DNA of 64,000 bases. It comes from Myrica gale. Lineage: Eukaryota > Streptophyta > Magnoliopsida > Fagales > Myricaceae. The stretch lies in contig OZ005618.1 of NCBI GenBank assembly GCA_963930655.1, positions 8,206,001-8,270,000 on the forward strand. The letters are read 5' to 3'. The notes beneath the pieces were generated by a model. That model worked only from the letters and a program-made list of their open reading frames with translations, was not told where the DNA came from and did no database searches. Within the stretch, counting starts at the first letter, position 1. The number at the start of each line of letters is the position of its first letter. A program made the translations under genes and the position numbers. Shown here piece by piece: positions 1 through 11,991 of the stretch.

Positions 1-125
1 ATAAAATAACCAGAATCCCAAATACAAAGAACACAAAGACACAATATCCGGGGGGTCAAATCCCTCAAAAACTCAAGGATACGACGAACAAGAACGCTCA
101 GAAAAAGGGACGTCTCCCACGATAG

Positions 126-998
126 TAAGGTTGTTCATTGCCACCGAAAAACTCTGGTGGCATCGGTACCGGGTTGTCGGTACCCTATTTCACCGATGTC
201 GATACCGATTTAAGCTTTTGCAAAAAATTTAGTGCTATTTCCGGTTCTCGGGTACCGGACAACTAGTTTTTTAATTAAAAAACTCATCGTTTTGTAAACT
301 CCCTCCCCCTGTTTGTTTTTGCACGTTGGCACGTAGCCCTCATACTTTGTGTTTAAAGTCTAATTTAGCTTGGTTGTTAAAAAGCTCTGGTCATATAAGC
401 AATTTTCAGCCCTCTTTTGAATTTCAATTGTTATTGCTTGAGATATTCAACAACTTCTAGTTTCATGTCGCACGAGAATTTGTACCGTACAAAATTAGAT
501 TCCAAAGTTAGATCATAGTTTTTATTTGCATTATTTAGTGAAGAGTTAATTGATCTGTATTATATGATTCGTATTACAGTTACTTCTCTAAGTTTATTAT
601 TTTGGATTTTATTGGTTGAGACTTCAGATTCTCATCTTGTTGTGATGTTCTCTAAGTTTATTGAGTTTGAATTTTATTAGTTTGAACTTTAAATTCTTAT
701 CTTATCTTTTAAGATGCGCTTTAATTTTATTGATTGGATTTAGTTAGTTTAGATTTTATTAATATGTGATTAATGTACCAAAAGAAAAAAGGAAAAACAA
801 TATTGGGCCAAGTGCTTAAAATGCTAAAAACAATTGCCCAATATAAATGTAGGATAACCAAAAACCGCCACCGCTAAGGACCGATTTTTGCCCTTAACAG
901 TGTAGGTGACAATTATGTAAAAACCAGCATATCCAGTGTAGGTGTCGGGGCCCCATTTTGGCCAAAATCAACACCTACACATGAGTTGAACAACTATA
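126..998. mobile_element. Non-autonomous hAT element, copy A (873 bp)
   Basis: The left end begins TAAGGTTGTTC and the right end, read inwards, begins TATAGTTGTTCAA. The flanking octamers CACGATAG (118-125) and CTCGACAG (999-1006) agree at 6 of 8 bases, as expected for an old 8-bp hAT target duplication. The terminal segments match the element at 13345-14218 in the opposite orientation: a CTCTGGTGG block near one end, and GGCCAAAA plus CACCTACAC near the other. The motif GTGTAGGTG or its complement recurs three times near the right end, like the subterminal repeats that hAT transposases bind. No transposase frame is visible. Boundaries are inferred from the better-preserved copy B. Confidence 0.6.
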
Positions 999-1394
999 CT
1001 CGACAGAAAAGGAAGCCGTCCATTGAGCAATGTGGTGCGAAAGAGAATTTGCAGAGGAACACACTGCCACGGACAAGAACGGAAACGACGCGCAACATGG
1101 CGAATGTTGTGGACAAGGAAATCTATCTTCCAAGGAGGCCGAGCAGCCGGGTCTTGAAGAACATCGAAAAGAACAAAACAATCACCCTCCAAAATAATGT
1201 CCCACGGATTAAGAGACCCTGCCTTCCTCACAGCAAGGGCAACCGCACAACATTCACCTTCTAGGGGTCCAGTGACTGAAGAAGTTCGGAGGCAACAAAG
1301 ACAATACTACCAACACTATCCCTACCAACACAAGCTGCAGTAGCAAAAGAAGAGTGTATAGCAACATCGCAATTTATCTTCAGAACATCAGTCC

Positions 1395-1583
1395 ATGTGA
1401 TATATGCGAAAATCGAATTAGTGTATGTGATAATAAAAACATAAAATTAGTCCCTATAATCTCACAAAAACATAAAATTAGTCCCTAGTGGAGAGATTAA
1501 CAGGAAACAAAAGTAAAATTATAAAGACTAATTTTATGATTTTATTATCATAAAGACTAATTCAATTTTTACATATATCACAT
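1395..1583. repeat. Foldback (long inverted repeat) element
   Basis: Two arms of roughly 65 nt form an imperfect inverted repeat. The left arm starts at 1395 with ATGTGATATATG and the right arm ends at 1583 with CATATATCACAT. Both arms contain ATAAAATTAGT-type blocks, and about 60 nt lie between them. It resembles a foldback MITE. No target duplication could be assigned, so the family is open. Confidence 0.6.
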
Positions 1584-1639
1584 CGACCGATTTTACATTT
1601 AGCCCTAAAAGAATAACATAGCTCTCTCAATTTTACACA

Positions 1640-1853
1640 ACCCTTTTCTATCGTATTTCTGTTGGGTAACAAGCTTTCATGTTTCAAAAAGTTTTCTTCT
1701 CACTTTTTCATCAATTTCAATACATTTTCACCAATCTCAATAACTTTTTACAAATTCTAACTTTTAACACATTTTTTACTAATCCCAAAAGAATCTACCT
1801 TACTTTCAAAAAAATACAAACACAAAAACATATCTCAAAACATAAACAAACAT
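1640..1853. repeat. Decayed AT-rich MITE remnant
   Basis: This pyrimidine-rich stretch repeats the phrases TTTCACCAATCTCAATAAC and CTTTTTACAAATTC. Both recur closely in the Tourist-like element at 47306-47687. The right end reads inwards as GGCTATGTTTG, like that element's terminus. The left terminus is not recognisable, so it is treated as a truncated family member. Confidence 0.4.
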
Positions 1854-1859
1854 AGCCGA

Positions 1860-4474
1860 AGCCTCTGGAATAAATTCCGTTGAAATTGCATGGAGATCAA
1901 AGACAAAGATCGCTACGAATATTTGCTTGTCTTCCACTCTGTAAACAATGTAGACATTGAGTATTTAATGAGAAGAAAAAATTTCAAGAAAGCATTAAAT
2001 TGATTTTCACGCGTGAAAACGCAAAAGTGTTTAAAGTGTAAAGCTTTTTGAAAAGCTTTGTCTCACATAGGTTAGGTTACCATGCGACATGGTGCATGAT
2101 ATCTAATGCACTCTTCTATTGAATTCAAGACATTTCGAGACCCTGAAACATAATTCGTTGCTTAATTAACTGTTTAGCCTTTTTCTAGGATTCGCCAACG
2201 TGTCTAGAAATCGTGTGGTTAGCCTTCTAACTAGAATTGGAAAGCGAAGTGATGAAGCTAACTCCATGTACAAATTAACCACAAAAGTACAATTGGCATG
2301 CAAATATGCTTCAAAAAAATAATTAAAAAAACCCATTTCACAGCTGATTCAGCCGCTTGCTTGCCCAGTCCAATGTCCAATGACAAAGGACAAACAAACC
2401 AATTTTCTAGACTTTTTTTTTTGTTGAGATTTTCATGATGGATAGAGACTCGGACGTTGAATCATAGCATGTCATGAGCTCACCTAAAGTCTATTATTCT
2501 TTTATTTTAAGGGTTAAATATACAATTTATATACATTATACTATTCAATTATTAATGTTAGATCCCTTGAATTTTTATCATTTTTTTGTCAAATTGAACA
2601 AAAATTAAAATTTTTATTATTAAATAATGATAGTAATTTTTATGACTTAATGAATTAATAACAATATTCAATCAACTATAGATATATGCAGATGGGTTTA
2701 GAAGCATTATCGTCATTTCGATCTAATTTGACGAAAGGTAAAATGTGTATAAAATTAATAATTGAAAGATACAATATATAGAGTTTAAGATACAATATGT
2801 CAAACATTCTATAATTGATAGATATAAATTATATTTATCGCTTAATTTAATATTAGAAAAATAGTAGTTCAAACAACATGCGTATGTAAAATATAACTCA
2901 TAAGATCAACAGGTGTGTGGTTTTTTTTCCACTTAAATTCTCAGGTCTAAGCTGTTGCCGGTGGTTGTTAATTGGCCCTTCTTATGCTATAAGGTTATAT
3001 ATTTAATGATGACAATTCAAGTGCAATGACAAATTAAAAAGAGTTGCCTGCAACATAATTTGACACATTAGGAAGAGTTTAGAAAAAAATAAATGTATAT
3101 AATTATTTAAGGGAAATTCGTATAAAGATACATATGGCAGCACCCGAGTTTTTTTATTATCAAGCCGTCAATTTTCTTTTTAAGTTTTTTTAAAGGTATT
3201 ATTCTCGAGTTGTCAATTGCATGTGCCTCTACGAGATACGCCGTACCACGAATCGGGTATGATGTGATTTGTAGCTCCCGAGCCAAGAGGAAGCCAAAGA
3301 GAATAATAGAATAGAATAATTCAAGAACAGAGCAACACTATATTATACCAATTAACTAAATAAAGTGGAAAATATTAAAAAAATTAACTTTTTGCTCATA
3401 AATTATCTTAAGTTATGCAATTTGCACCTACAAAGTGTCGATCCATACCACATTTTACCATTAGTTTATTTACTTTTTGTCAAATTAAATATAAATTGAT
3501 TTTTTTAAAAAATGAAATGACGATTATGTCTTAAACGTAACTGGTTATTCAATTTTTTTAATTATATATTCGACATTTCATATTACATAAAAGTCAATTT
3601 CATTTAATTTGATGAAAAAATAGACTAAGTGTGTAATATGTTATGGATGAATAGTTTATATGTGTAATATCTCAAACATGATAGTTTAGGGTGTAAAGTA
3701 TAAAATAAATAATAATTTGTGGGTGATGGTGATGTTAAGCCTAAGCTCAAATAAAAAAAAAAAATCATTCTTAGGCTTTATTTTCTAGTCCTTGAGTCTA
3801 GAGAATTTCAAAAAAAAATTTTTGTTAACGAGGGAAATTCGTGCACCGAGTTCGGACGGAATTGACTCAGCATCCGTATAAGTTGAGTTCAGTGCCACGA
3901 TAAATCCAGACCGTGTAGTTCCCAAGCTACACATGTTAAGTAAGTCCAACTTTTACTGTGAAGTGGTCCCAAAAATTGTTTGCATCTTGAGGATTAAAAC
4001 TTAAGACATAAGAGAAAACATATCTTTTGACCACCCAAGCCCACCTTTGAAATTTTTATTTTTTTTATTTGTTTGAAAGGAGAATGTGGTAGATACTTAG
4101 ACCATGATATATTATAATTGTTTGCCGGGAGAGAATCCTTGTGAAATCAAACACTTCCCCTCTTCCCCGTTACCAAAATCCAGAATATCGTTCTCATTTG
4201 GGCACAAGCAAGCCAGCGCAACAAAACACTCCCATAATAGTTGATAAACCGCTCTCGTCTAATCCGAGAAAAAGCAAGAACCCGCGTTCTACTCTCTTTG
4301 TCCCACAATCTGTCTCTTGCATCTTGATCTCCATTTCAAATCAATTAGCCAAAAGAGATTCGAACTTCAAATCCCATTCCCCACCACCAACATTTGTAAT
4401 CCAAGCGAATGGCTCTGATGCATCTCTGAGATCAAATCAATTGCCATTTTTATCGGTTTTGCATTACAATCGTA
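1860..4474. other. Spacer upstream of the rhomboid gene, with repeat remains
   Basis: No gene is visible. Around 2507-2853 there is an AT-rich unit whose ends read inwards as related 40-nt sequences (left GGGTTAAATATACAATTTAT, right TAAATATAATTTATATC). Around 3385-3735 is a similar unit with phrases of the GTGTAATAT and GGTGTAAAGTATAA type. Both look like MULE-type MITEs without recoverable target duplications. The last few hundred bases before 4475 should hold the rhomboid promoter and 5' UTR. No clear TATA box was picked out there. Confidence 0.35.
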
Positions 4475-7400
4475 ATGGTGCGGAGCCACACTTTGTCTTC
4501 GGAGGGCCAGATCGAGATTAAGGTCCATCCGCGGCGCGGGGCCAACGCGGTACACCCGGTGGATCCCACTCCCGCAACGACGTCGTCGTCGCAGCAGCCG
4601 GCGATGCGAGCGCTCAGCAGCGATGAGTTCAGGCCGTTCAAGCGGTGGTTCCCGTGGCTGGTGCCGACCTTCGTGGTGGCAAACATTGCGCTCTTCGTGG
4701 TTACCATGTACGTCAACAATTGTCCCAAGAACTCCACCTCCTGCATCGCCAGGTTCTTGGGCAGGTTCTCATTCCAGACCCTCAAAGAGAATCCCCTTCT
4801 GGGGCCCTCTTCCTCCACGTGAGACCTCCAACTCTTTCTCTCTGCAAATGTACATTACTGTTCGGCTTCGAAATCAAAACCAATTGAACGTATCATTGGT
4901 TGCTTTGGATTGTGATATTGATTAGCTGTGGAGATTTCAATATTTTTTCTTTTAGTCGATACTAATTTATTTGGCTTAAAGAGTGTAGCTGATGAAACTG
5001 GAGAACTTGCGGTCCCTTGTTGTTAATGTGGCATGTATATTATTTGATTGCACTGGCTTTACCGGATGCAATTTCAGTTTTGTGTTTTTGTCGTTCGATT
5101 GATCCTTTTGGTAATTATATCAGTTTTGATTTGTTCGATTTTACTCACTCTGACAGGCAACGAACATATAGGCGAAGGTGGTGTCGCTCTAAATTCAAAC
5201 CATGCCGGAATTGCTTTGGTCTTCGTTTCTAAATTAATTGTGTTTTGTTTCGAGTTCGTTCTAATTTTTTTGACGATATGGTAAAAAAATTGTTATTTTT
5301 GGTGGATAAAGTACTTGAGACATATCGTGTTTCTTAGGAAAGGAGGCTAAAAATAATGGTACAAGATATCTGTCCTACACTCTACTATGAAAAGAGTTCT
5401 ACATGTATTCTTCGAGTACAGAAATAAGAATTGATAAGGGTTAAGGGATTCTGGCTGAGTCATTTTTAATTTGAGCTGGTTCTGATCTTTGAGTATGTGT
5501 AGGTCGAAGTCCAATATGCCTTCCCTTTTTTCAGGTTGGAGAAGATGGGTGCACTAGAAGTGGACAAAGTTGTCCATGGGCACCAGGGATGGCGTCTGAT
5601 CTCTTGTGTATGGTTACATGCTGGAGTTTTCCATATACTCGCCAACATGTTGAGTCTTTTATTCATTGGAATTCGGCTTGAACAAGAATTTGGGTTTGGT
5701 ATGCACCCTTGGCATCTTCAAATTTGTTCTCATGTATTTCATCCGTTTCTGTTAGTGATATGAACTTATTACATCACTGAGTCATTTCTATTACTGGGTT
5801 CTTGGTGCGTGGAATTGGAATTGATGCTTTGAATTCCAACATCAACGTCAATTCTGATTGATGTGGAATAATAATCATATCTTTGAGATTAAAAAAAAAA
5901 AAAGATCGGAGCATGGAGCCTTGCAATTTCTTCTTAAGACCAAAGTTGCTAGGTTTCCCAGTTGGTTTGTTAGTCAAAAAATGTCCCTTAACATGGAACA
6001 AGGGAGAGGAAGAAGAATTTTACTTATCAAAATCTGTTTGAGAAAAAATGTGGCTAAGTTAAAATCCAACCAATGAAAACTCTTATTATTAATATCAAGA
6101 TAGCTGCAATTTGTACACAGATGGTTTGAGATAATCTGCACCCAGATTCAGAATTTCTAATTTTGCACCAAGTCAACTGAATTACTTCTGATACTGGAGG
6201 AGTGGAGAAATTGATCCTCGTGTTGATTAAAATTCAAAAACTCTGATGGATATCTGCTAGGTTTCAAGGAATGGAAGGGATAATAATCAAGAGAGTTGAG
6301 AGATGTATTAAATGTTGGCAGCATTCAGAAAAATTACATCCAACTTGGAGTGTCTTCAAGTTCTATAAAGTTTTGTTGGATGAAACATATATGTAGTAAC
6401 ACCTATTCCACCACTTATGGGTGAACTACTTTTTCCTTGTTTTTTTTGTCAACATTATGCATAGTATTGGCTCAAGACATTGGAAATATTCCAGCACGCA
6501 ACCTTCGTTTATTTCTTTTAAGAAAACATATCATGCTGGAAGACAAATAACAGTAACTAGGAAATGGAATATCTCAGTTATGTGGGACAATGTTAGTGAC
6601 CCGTGACTAATTTCTTTGCCTTCGTCGTTTTTCTGCTTTTCCCTGACAGTTCGAATAGGTATGGTCTATCTCATATCTGGTTTTGGAGGGAGTTTGCTGT
6701 CGGCTCTTTTTATTCAATCACGAATCTCTGTTGGTGCCTCTGGTGCACTGTTCGGTTTACTAGGAGGCATGCTTTCAGAGCTCATTACAAATTGGACGAT
6801 TTACGCAAATAAGGTAAATAAAGTCTCAGGTTCTAAAGGAGATTCCTAATATATATTTAACTTATTTGGGGGTTAGCTATATGTTTGGACCAATCATCTT
6901 ACATCTTCAACTTTTATGTGCAGGTAGCAGCGTTGTTGACTCTTGTTTTCATCATTGTAGTAAATTTAGCAGTTGGTATCCTACCGCACGTAGACAATTT
7001 TGCACATATTGGGGGATTTCTTTCTGGCTTTCTTCTTGGGTTTGTGTTTTTGATTCGTCCCCAGTTTGGATGGGTTAGCCAGAGAAATGCTCCTCCCGGA
7101 TATATTGCCACTTCTGCTAAATCTAAACACAAGACATACCAGTATGTACTGTGGGTTCTCGCTCTGATACTATTGATTGCTGGGTATGTCCCTGGAACCA
7201 TTCTTGATCTTCTGAATTTACTTCTCTTTCTTCGTTCTTTGCATTTTTGTTTTCTGAACTATGCCCATAAAATGTGAGGAACTAGAGGAACATAAGTTTC
7301 CCTGTGGGAAGTACATACTCCATTAGTTGAGATTTGGATTTATATAGGAACCCCTCAATCAGCAGACTCACTTATATATTGAAATTTAAGTTAATTGTCA

Positions 7401-8365
7401 GATTTATTTTTAAGATGGCATTGTAAATTACCAGTAACCAGTTGCCGATAGGCTGCTGATTACGTGAAGTTTATCTTTTCACTAGATCACGGAGTTCTCT
7501 GAACAAAATTTTGTAAATTTTTGACAGATTTACAGGTGGGCTGATTCTGCTCCTGCGAGATGTTAATATGAATGATTCCTGCCGCTGGTGCCATTATTTG
7601 AGCTGTGTCCCTACCTCCAAATGGAACTGTAAAGCAGAACAAGTGTCTTGTCAGGTAAGTGATGCTGTTACTCTCCTGTTTTTCGTTTTTATGGCATGCC
7701 AGTCTATCCATAGCTGGTATTCATGCTCGACTAATGCAGTGCAAATATGTTCGCATGATGAACTTTGAGCCCGAAAAACTAGGTGCTATATTATGGGATC
7801 CATTATCAATAATTGAAAACAAAAAATAGTTCTTCATGAAAAACCCTTTTGCAACACCCTATACGTATAATCATCCTATTTCTTCTTTCTTCTTCCTTAA
7901 GGTGTATGAAGCATAAAGCTGGATCACTACTCTTCCTAAAAAACAGAAACCGAAAATATGAAGTGCGTGCAGAATCTTTTATTTGTCGTCTTTTTCCATC
8001 TTTAAGCTTTAGAAATCCTACAGTAGAACAATTGCTGTAATATTGAGAGTGCTGCATATAACATATTCTCTACTGAGTACCAATCATCTTGGCTCTGATC
8101 TTCTATTTTAGTCGGGGAAATAAGCAAATTTAGGAGCCTGCCATGATAGAGCTGGACATTTGATGAGATTATTGACTAACTGTCCTGTCTGTAATGGAAT
8201 CATACATTGATTTTTGTTAGTGATACGGATATAATGTTGTTGCAGTCAAGCCAAACCGGGAACCTACTGAATTTAACATGCCTAAGCAATGGCAGAAGCA
8301 AATTTTATATGTTAGACGATAATACTTCCCAGATTCAGCAGCTCTGTACCCAGCTCTGCAGCTGA
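4475..8365 (+). CDS. RBL: Rhomboid-like intramembrane serine protease, six exons, 392 aa
   Basis: The coding exons are 4475-4818, 5535-5698, 6650-6813, 6924-7183, 7528-7654 and 8246-8365. All junctions are GT-AG, all phases close, and the total is 1,179 nt. The product would cleave membrane proteins within the bilayer, probably in the Golgi or another endomembrane. Catalytic features are visible: GASG with the nucleophile near Ser200, the partner His near 252 in the NFAHIGG helix, and the supporting His148/Asn152 pair in HILANM. A cytosolic N-terminus of about 60 residues precedes the first membrane segment ([16 protein letters not shown]). Several further hydrophobic segments follow. The C-terminal region is Cys-rich (CRWCHYLSC), as in plant RBL1/RBL2-type proteins. 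Length and start (first ATG in a GC-rich exon) fit the family. The last exon is the least conserved part of the model. Confidence 0.9.
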
Positions 8366-8560
8366 AAATAGAAGTTAGCAGAGGGGTTGCTTGACCCCAT
8401 TCTGTTGAAGATCTTGGTGTACATGATTCTTTTAACTCTGGGGATAACTTGCTATTTCCATGAGAAAATGTTTACAACGTTCTTGCAATTTATTATAGTT
8501 CATGAAATATTTTGCTCTTAGATAGTGTAACTGAAGAATTCGAAACTCCTGCTGTACACC

Positions 8561-8890
8561 ATGTTCGTTTGAAAAAATATTTTAGAATATAATAGGATTC
8601 AATAAATGTATAAAACGAACATCTAAAATCTCAAAAATTCATATACAAATACTAATATTTTTTACACAATCTCTAGCAACTTTTTACACAAACTTTAATA
8701 CATTTTAAAAATATATATATAATAAATATTCTCTCTTTATATTTTTTCCCCTAACTTCAATATTTTTTATTAAACAATTACATCAATTCATTTCTGTCTA
8801 CACCTTTTTACAAATCAAAACAAAAATTAAATATCTTTAAAACTTTTTACTCTCTTTTATATAAATACCCTACTTATTTTCTTTTTCTAA
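8561..8890. repeat. AT-rich MITE-family remnant
   Basis: The stretch opens with a small inverted pair (ATGTTCGTTT at 8569-8578 and AAAACGAACAT near 8616). It continues with AT-rich sequence closely resembling 60598-60975, including AACTTTTTACACAAACTTTA and AAAATTAAATATCTTT. It lies just downstream of the rhomboid stop codon and may supply its 3' end signals. No target duplication was identified. Confidence 0.45.
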
Positions 8891-9980
8891 GCTCATGATT
8901 TTTCTTTTAAGCTTCTGTTTTTGGCAGAAACTCAGTAGAATATGGACTAAACTTTTATTATATATTACCAAAATAAAATTCAACAAATATTGAAAACCAC
9001 AATTTTAACAAGTTAACATTGAGTTATATTTTCCCATTGAAAAGTTTAAAAACTAAAAATATTAAAGTTACATGAGTTTGTGAAAATGTGTCGAAGTTTG
9101 GTGCATTTTTTTCCTCAAGTATTTATTGGTTTTCTTAAAAGAATGGAATAAAATAGCTCAGAAAAAAATCGCCAAGCAATACTTAATCGTGAGAAAGTGC
9201 CAACTTACACAGAAAACAGTACTGTTTTTACCAAATACACGAGAGAGGCCAGAATTAGCAACAGCAAGTCCGCTACACATAAAACTAGTTTTAAAATTAT
9301 ACAAAAAAAAATAAACAAACAAAATTAAGCTCTCTTTGTTTTGACGAAAAGTTATTTATAATGCAGTGTAGTTTCAAGTGAATTTTATTTCAGTAAAATA
9401 ATTTAAATTTTAATATTTAGTTGCTATCTCAAATTAAATTTGTTTCTTGAAAACTAATTTTTTATATTTATGATACATCGTTCTAATCTCATATGATTAG
9501 TTAAGTTTGAGATAAATTAAAAATAACATATTAACAATTGAATAATAGATTTTTAGTAAAATAAAAAAGAATATTTTAAAAAGTTAAATTATTTTTCTAA
9601 TTTTTTAAAAAAGTAAAATTTATTTTAAGAAATAAAGTACAAAAAAAATAATGTATTTTTGGGATTGATTTTATTAAAAGGAGGAAAGGCTTTGATTGAG
9701 TGAGAGAAACCTCGGAGGAAGAGAAAAAAGATAATTTACGGCAAGCTTCTGACTTTCTTGATAATTAATCATCGACAATATGCTTGCAGGGATACATTTT
9801 GGGTAGCATCCTGTTGGTTCGTGAAGTATGGAACAAGAAAAGAACATTAAGGAAGCACAGACTCTTGGGGGGACATCTGCTCAAGCAGATCCTAACACGA
9901 AGGGGACAAGAAGGTAACAAAAAGAAATCAGACACTCCTGCAGAGGCATGGAAGGAGCCACATTCATACAATAAGGAAGT
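8891..9980. other. Very AT-rich spacer without a recognisable gene
   Basis: Long A and T runs dominate to about 9660. From about 9660 the base composition becomes more balanced. A short open stretch at 9784-9980 gives Lys/Arg-rich peptide with no recognised family. Nothing here supports a gene. Confidence 0.4.
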
Positions 9981-9981
9981 A

Positions 9982-10085
9982 AAGGTATCTAATGGAGCAA
10001 AGAAAACACCAAAATCTTTTTTTTTTAATTTTTTTAAATTAAAAAAAGATTTTGGGGTTTTCTTTGCTCCAATAGATGCCCATTA
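9982..10085. repeat. Near-perfect hairpin (about 100 nt inverted repeat)
   Basis: The left arm contains TGGAGCAAAGAAAACACC and the right arm its complement, GGTTTTCTTTGCTCCA, with one mismatch in the core. The pairing continues inwards through an A/T run and outwards to GTATCTAA/ATAGATGCC. TAAAGG occurs just outside both ends and may be part of a decayed target duplication. It is most simply a foldback MITE. A transcript would make a long stem suitable for Dicer-like enzymes, but no expression evidence exists here. Confidence 0.7.
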
Positions 10086-10861
10086 AAGGCGAAATCTAAA
10101 ATCTCAAATAAGTCTTGTGGTAGATACTCTTTGAACGTCAGAAAAGATAAAAGGCTCAGTGCAAACGACGAAAGAGGAATAAGCATAGGCATGTATTGAA
10201 GGTCAACAAAGAAAGTAGCAGCAAGCCAGCAATGAAGAGGTTGGAGGCTAAAATCGAACGAAGAAGGCAAAAAGAAGAATATCGTTAGTGCGAAGCATGA
10301 CAATAAGAGCCATCAGCCTAAAACGAAGGGTTAACAGAACGAAGAAAAGAGTGATGGCATTGAAAAGAGCCAACATGATGAGAGAGAGGAAGAAAAACTA
10401 TGTGGTTTGATCTTGATGTGCAATGCAAAGCCTTTTAAGCCAGGTTGTTTTCTACTATCGTCTAATGGGCGCGACAACAAGTACAAAAGATATTGTGTGA
10501 TGACAATCAAACATGAAACATGGGCATAAACTTTCCGGGCTTAAACCCGGGCAGACCTTCATGATTAAGGAGAGGCTTCAAGGAAAATACCAAACTTTTT
10601 TCTCTGGGAAAGCGGGGGGAGAAGGTTGATGCTTTGGAAGAGAGAGCCCTACACTAAATATCATGGAGAGAGAGGAAGAGAGATTCTTCTAATGTTTTGG
10701 TTGGGAGAGGCCGTTGGAGACAGGAGAAGAAAAGGAGAGGGAATTGTTGCAATACTTGGACTGGATTTGATGGGCCATAATATGATTGACCCAAACCCCT
10801 CAAGCCGGTACACATGTGAATTTGTCCCTCTATGCTTTCTAGCTTGGCTATTCAAAGAGTC

Positions 10862-11115
10862 CTAGCTCACGTTATAAATATTCCTCTTAGAACTATAATC
10901 CCCCCATATATAAATAGGCAATAACCTCACTTCATATTTGCTTAAGTTTTAATTGATCTTCTGATACTCAATTCTTCTTGAGATCTGACTTGGGCATTGA
11001 AGTCTCCGGATTCGACGTTGCTCCCTCTTCTTGTTCTCTTTCAGATCTGATAGGCTCTGGCTATTGATGCTTTTTGGCATCCTCAGGATTGAAGTGATAT
11101 TAGTTATACGAGTCA
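10862..11115 (+). mobile_element. Fragment resembling an LTR (Ty3/Gypsy-type)
   Basis: A TATA-like block (CCATATATAAATAGG, about 10905-10920) is followed about 70-80 nt later by a CTGACTTGGGCATTGAAGTC phrase. That arrangement resembles the TATA and R regions of many plant Gypsy LTRs, where a CTGACTTGAGCGTCGGAG-like phrase is common. No partner LTR, primer-binding site or coding body was found, so this would be a solo or truncated LTR. It could also be a promoter remnant. Confidence 0.3.
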
Positions 11116-11774
11116 GCACTTATCGTTAATGAAGGGGACATAAGTGGATGCGGTCTCTTTTTTTCAAAATCATGATCTTAGAAAGCTAAATAGCTAATTT
11201 GATATCTCGAGAATCCATTTGCAACTTTATAATGCCTCAGGGGATATGTGGGTGCAATTTCTCCAAACATTTATTTAGTAGTTATCACTAAGTTGACGGA
11301 AAAAGCTACCTAGTTGGATTTCAAATTACCTAGTTCATCAATTAGTACTTATCAGTCAAAAGATTAAGCACCGCGGGTGTCGTCCTTTTTTTGACTCATA
11401 GATCATAGAATCATATGCCTTCAGATCCAAAGTCCACACCTCATGCACTACTTCCATCGCCATAACCAATTAGATTAGCTTTGTCTATATTCAGCAGAAT
11501 CACGCTTTTAAACTCATGAAATAGAAGCACCAAAATTGCAGAGCAGAGGTATTAGAAATGACTTCAATTACTATAGGAATTATCACTGCAAACTTCTGAC
11601 AAACAGATAGAGAGAGCAGAACCAATCTCAACAAAATATATCAAAAAGAGGAAACCAACCAGAGACAGATTTCCAGAGATTTAGACCCCTAATAGCTCAA
11701 AACAAGTGAAGACCACGAATAAGAGAAACGGATACCACGATATGCTACATTTTAGAAGCCATACTCCGTTTCTC

Positions 11775-11991
11775 CATGTTCGTTTTTTAGAATATTTGTA
11801 GGATGTTGAATGTTTTGAGAATTTTTAGGTGATGTTAAAGTTGTATTGGAATGCGTGTAAAAGTAGTTAAAATGGATTGTTGTTTGTAAAAAGGTAATAA
11901 AGTGTTGTATTGGAATGCGTGTGTTTTGTGATGTTTGGATTGTAAAAAAAAAAAAGATGTGAATCCTAAAAAAATGTAGGAAACGAACATG
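11775..11991. repeat. MITE with GTTCGTTT terminal inverted repeats
   Basis: The ends read inwards as CATGTTCGTTTTTTAG and CATGTTCGTTTCCTAC. The interior phrase AGAATTTTTAGGTGATGTTA, in complement, recurs at 31752-31898. A shorter relative lies at 42902-43014. Inside, GTTGTATTGGAATGCGTGT occurs twice about 60 nt apart. Because the terminal CATG is palindromic, the exact target duplication is ambiguous. Confidence 0.55.

Noticed and set aside
986-1264. Overlapping open frames on both strands after the first hAT element
   Set aside because: They are about 90 codons each with no recognisable protein; overlapping openness on both strands is expected by chance in a GC-richer patch.
4141-4521. 126-codon open frame overlapping the rhomboid start
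   Set aside because: It lies in another frame across the 5' leader and first exon; the rhomboid frame explains the coding signal.
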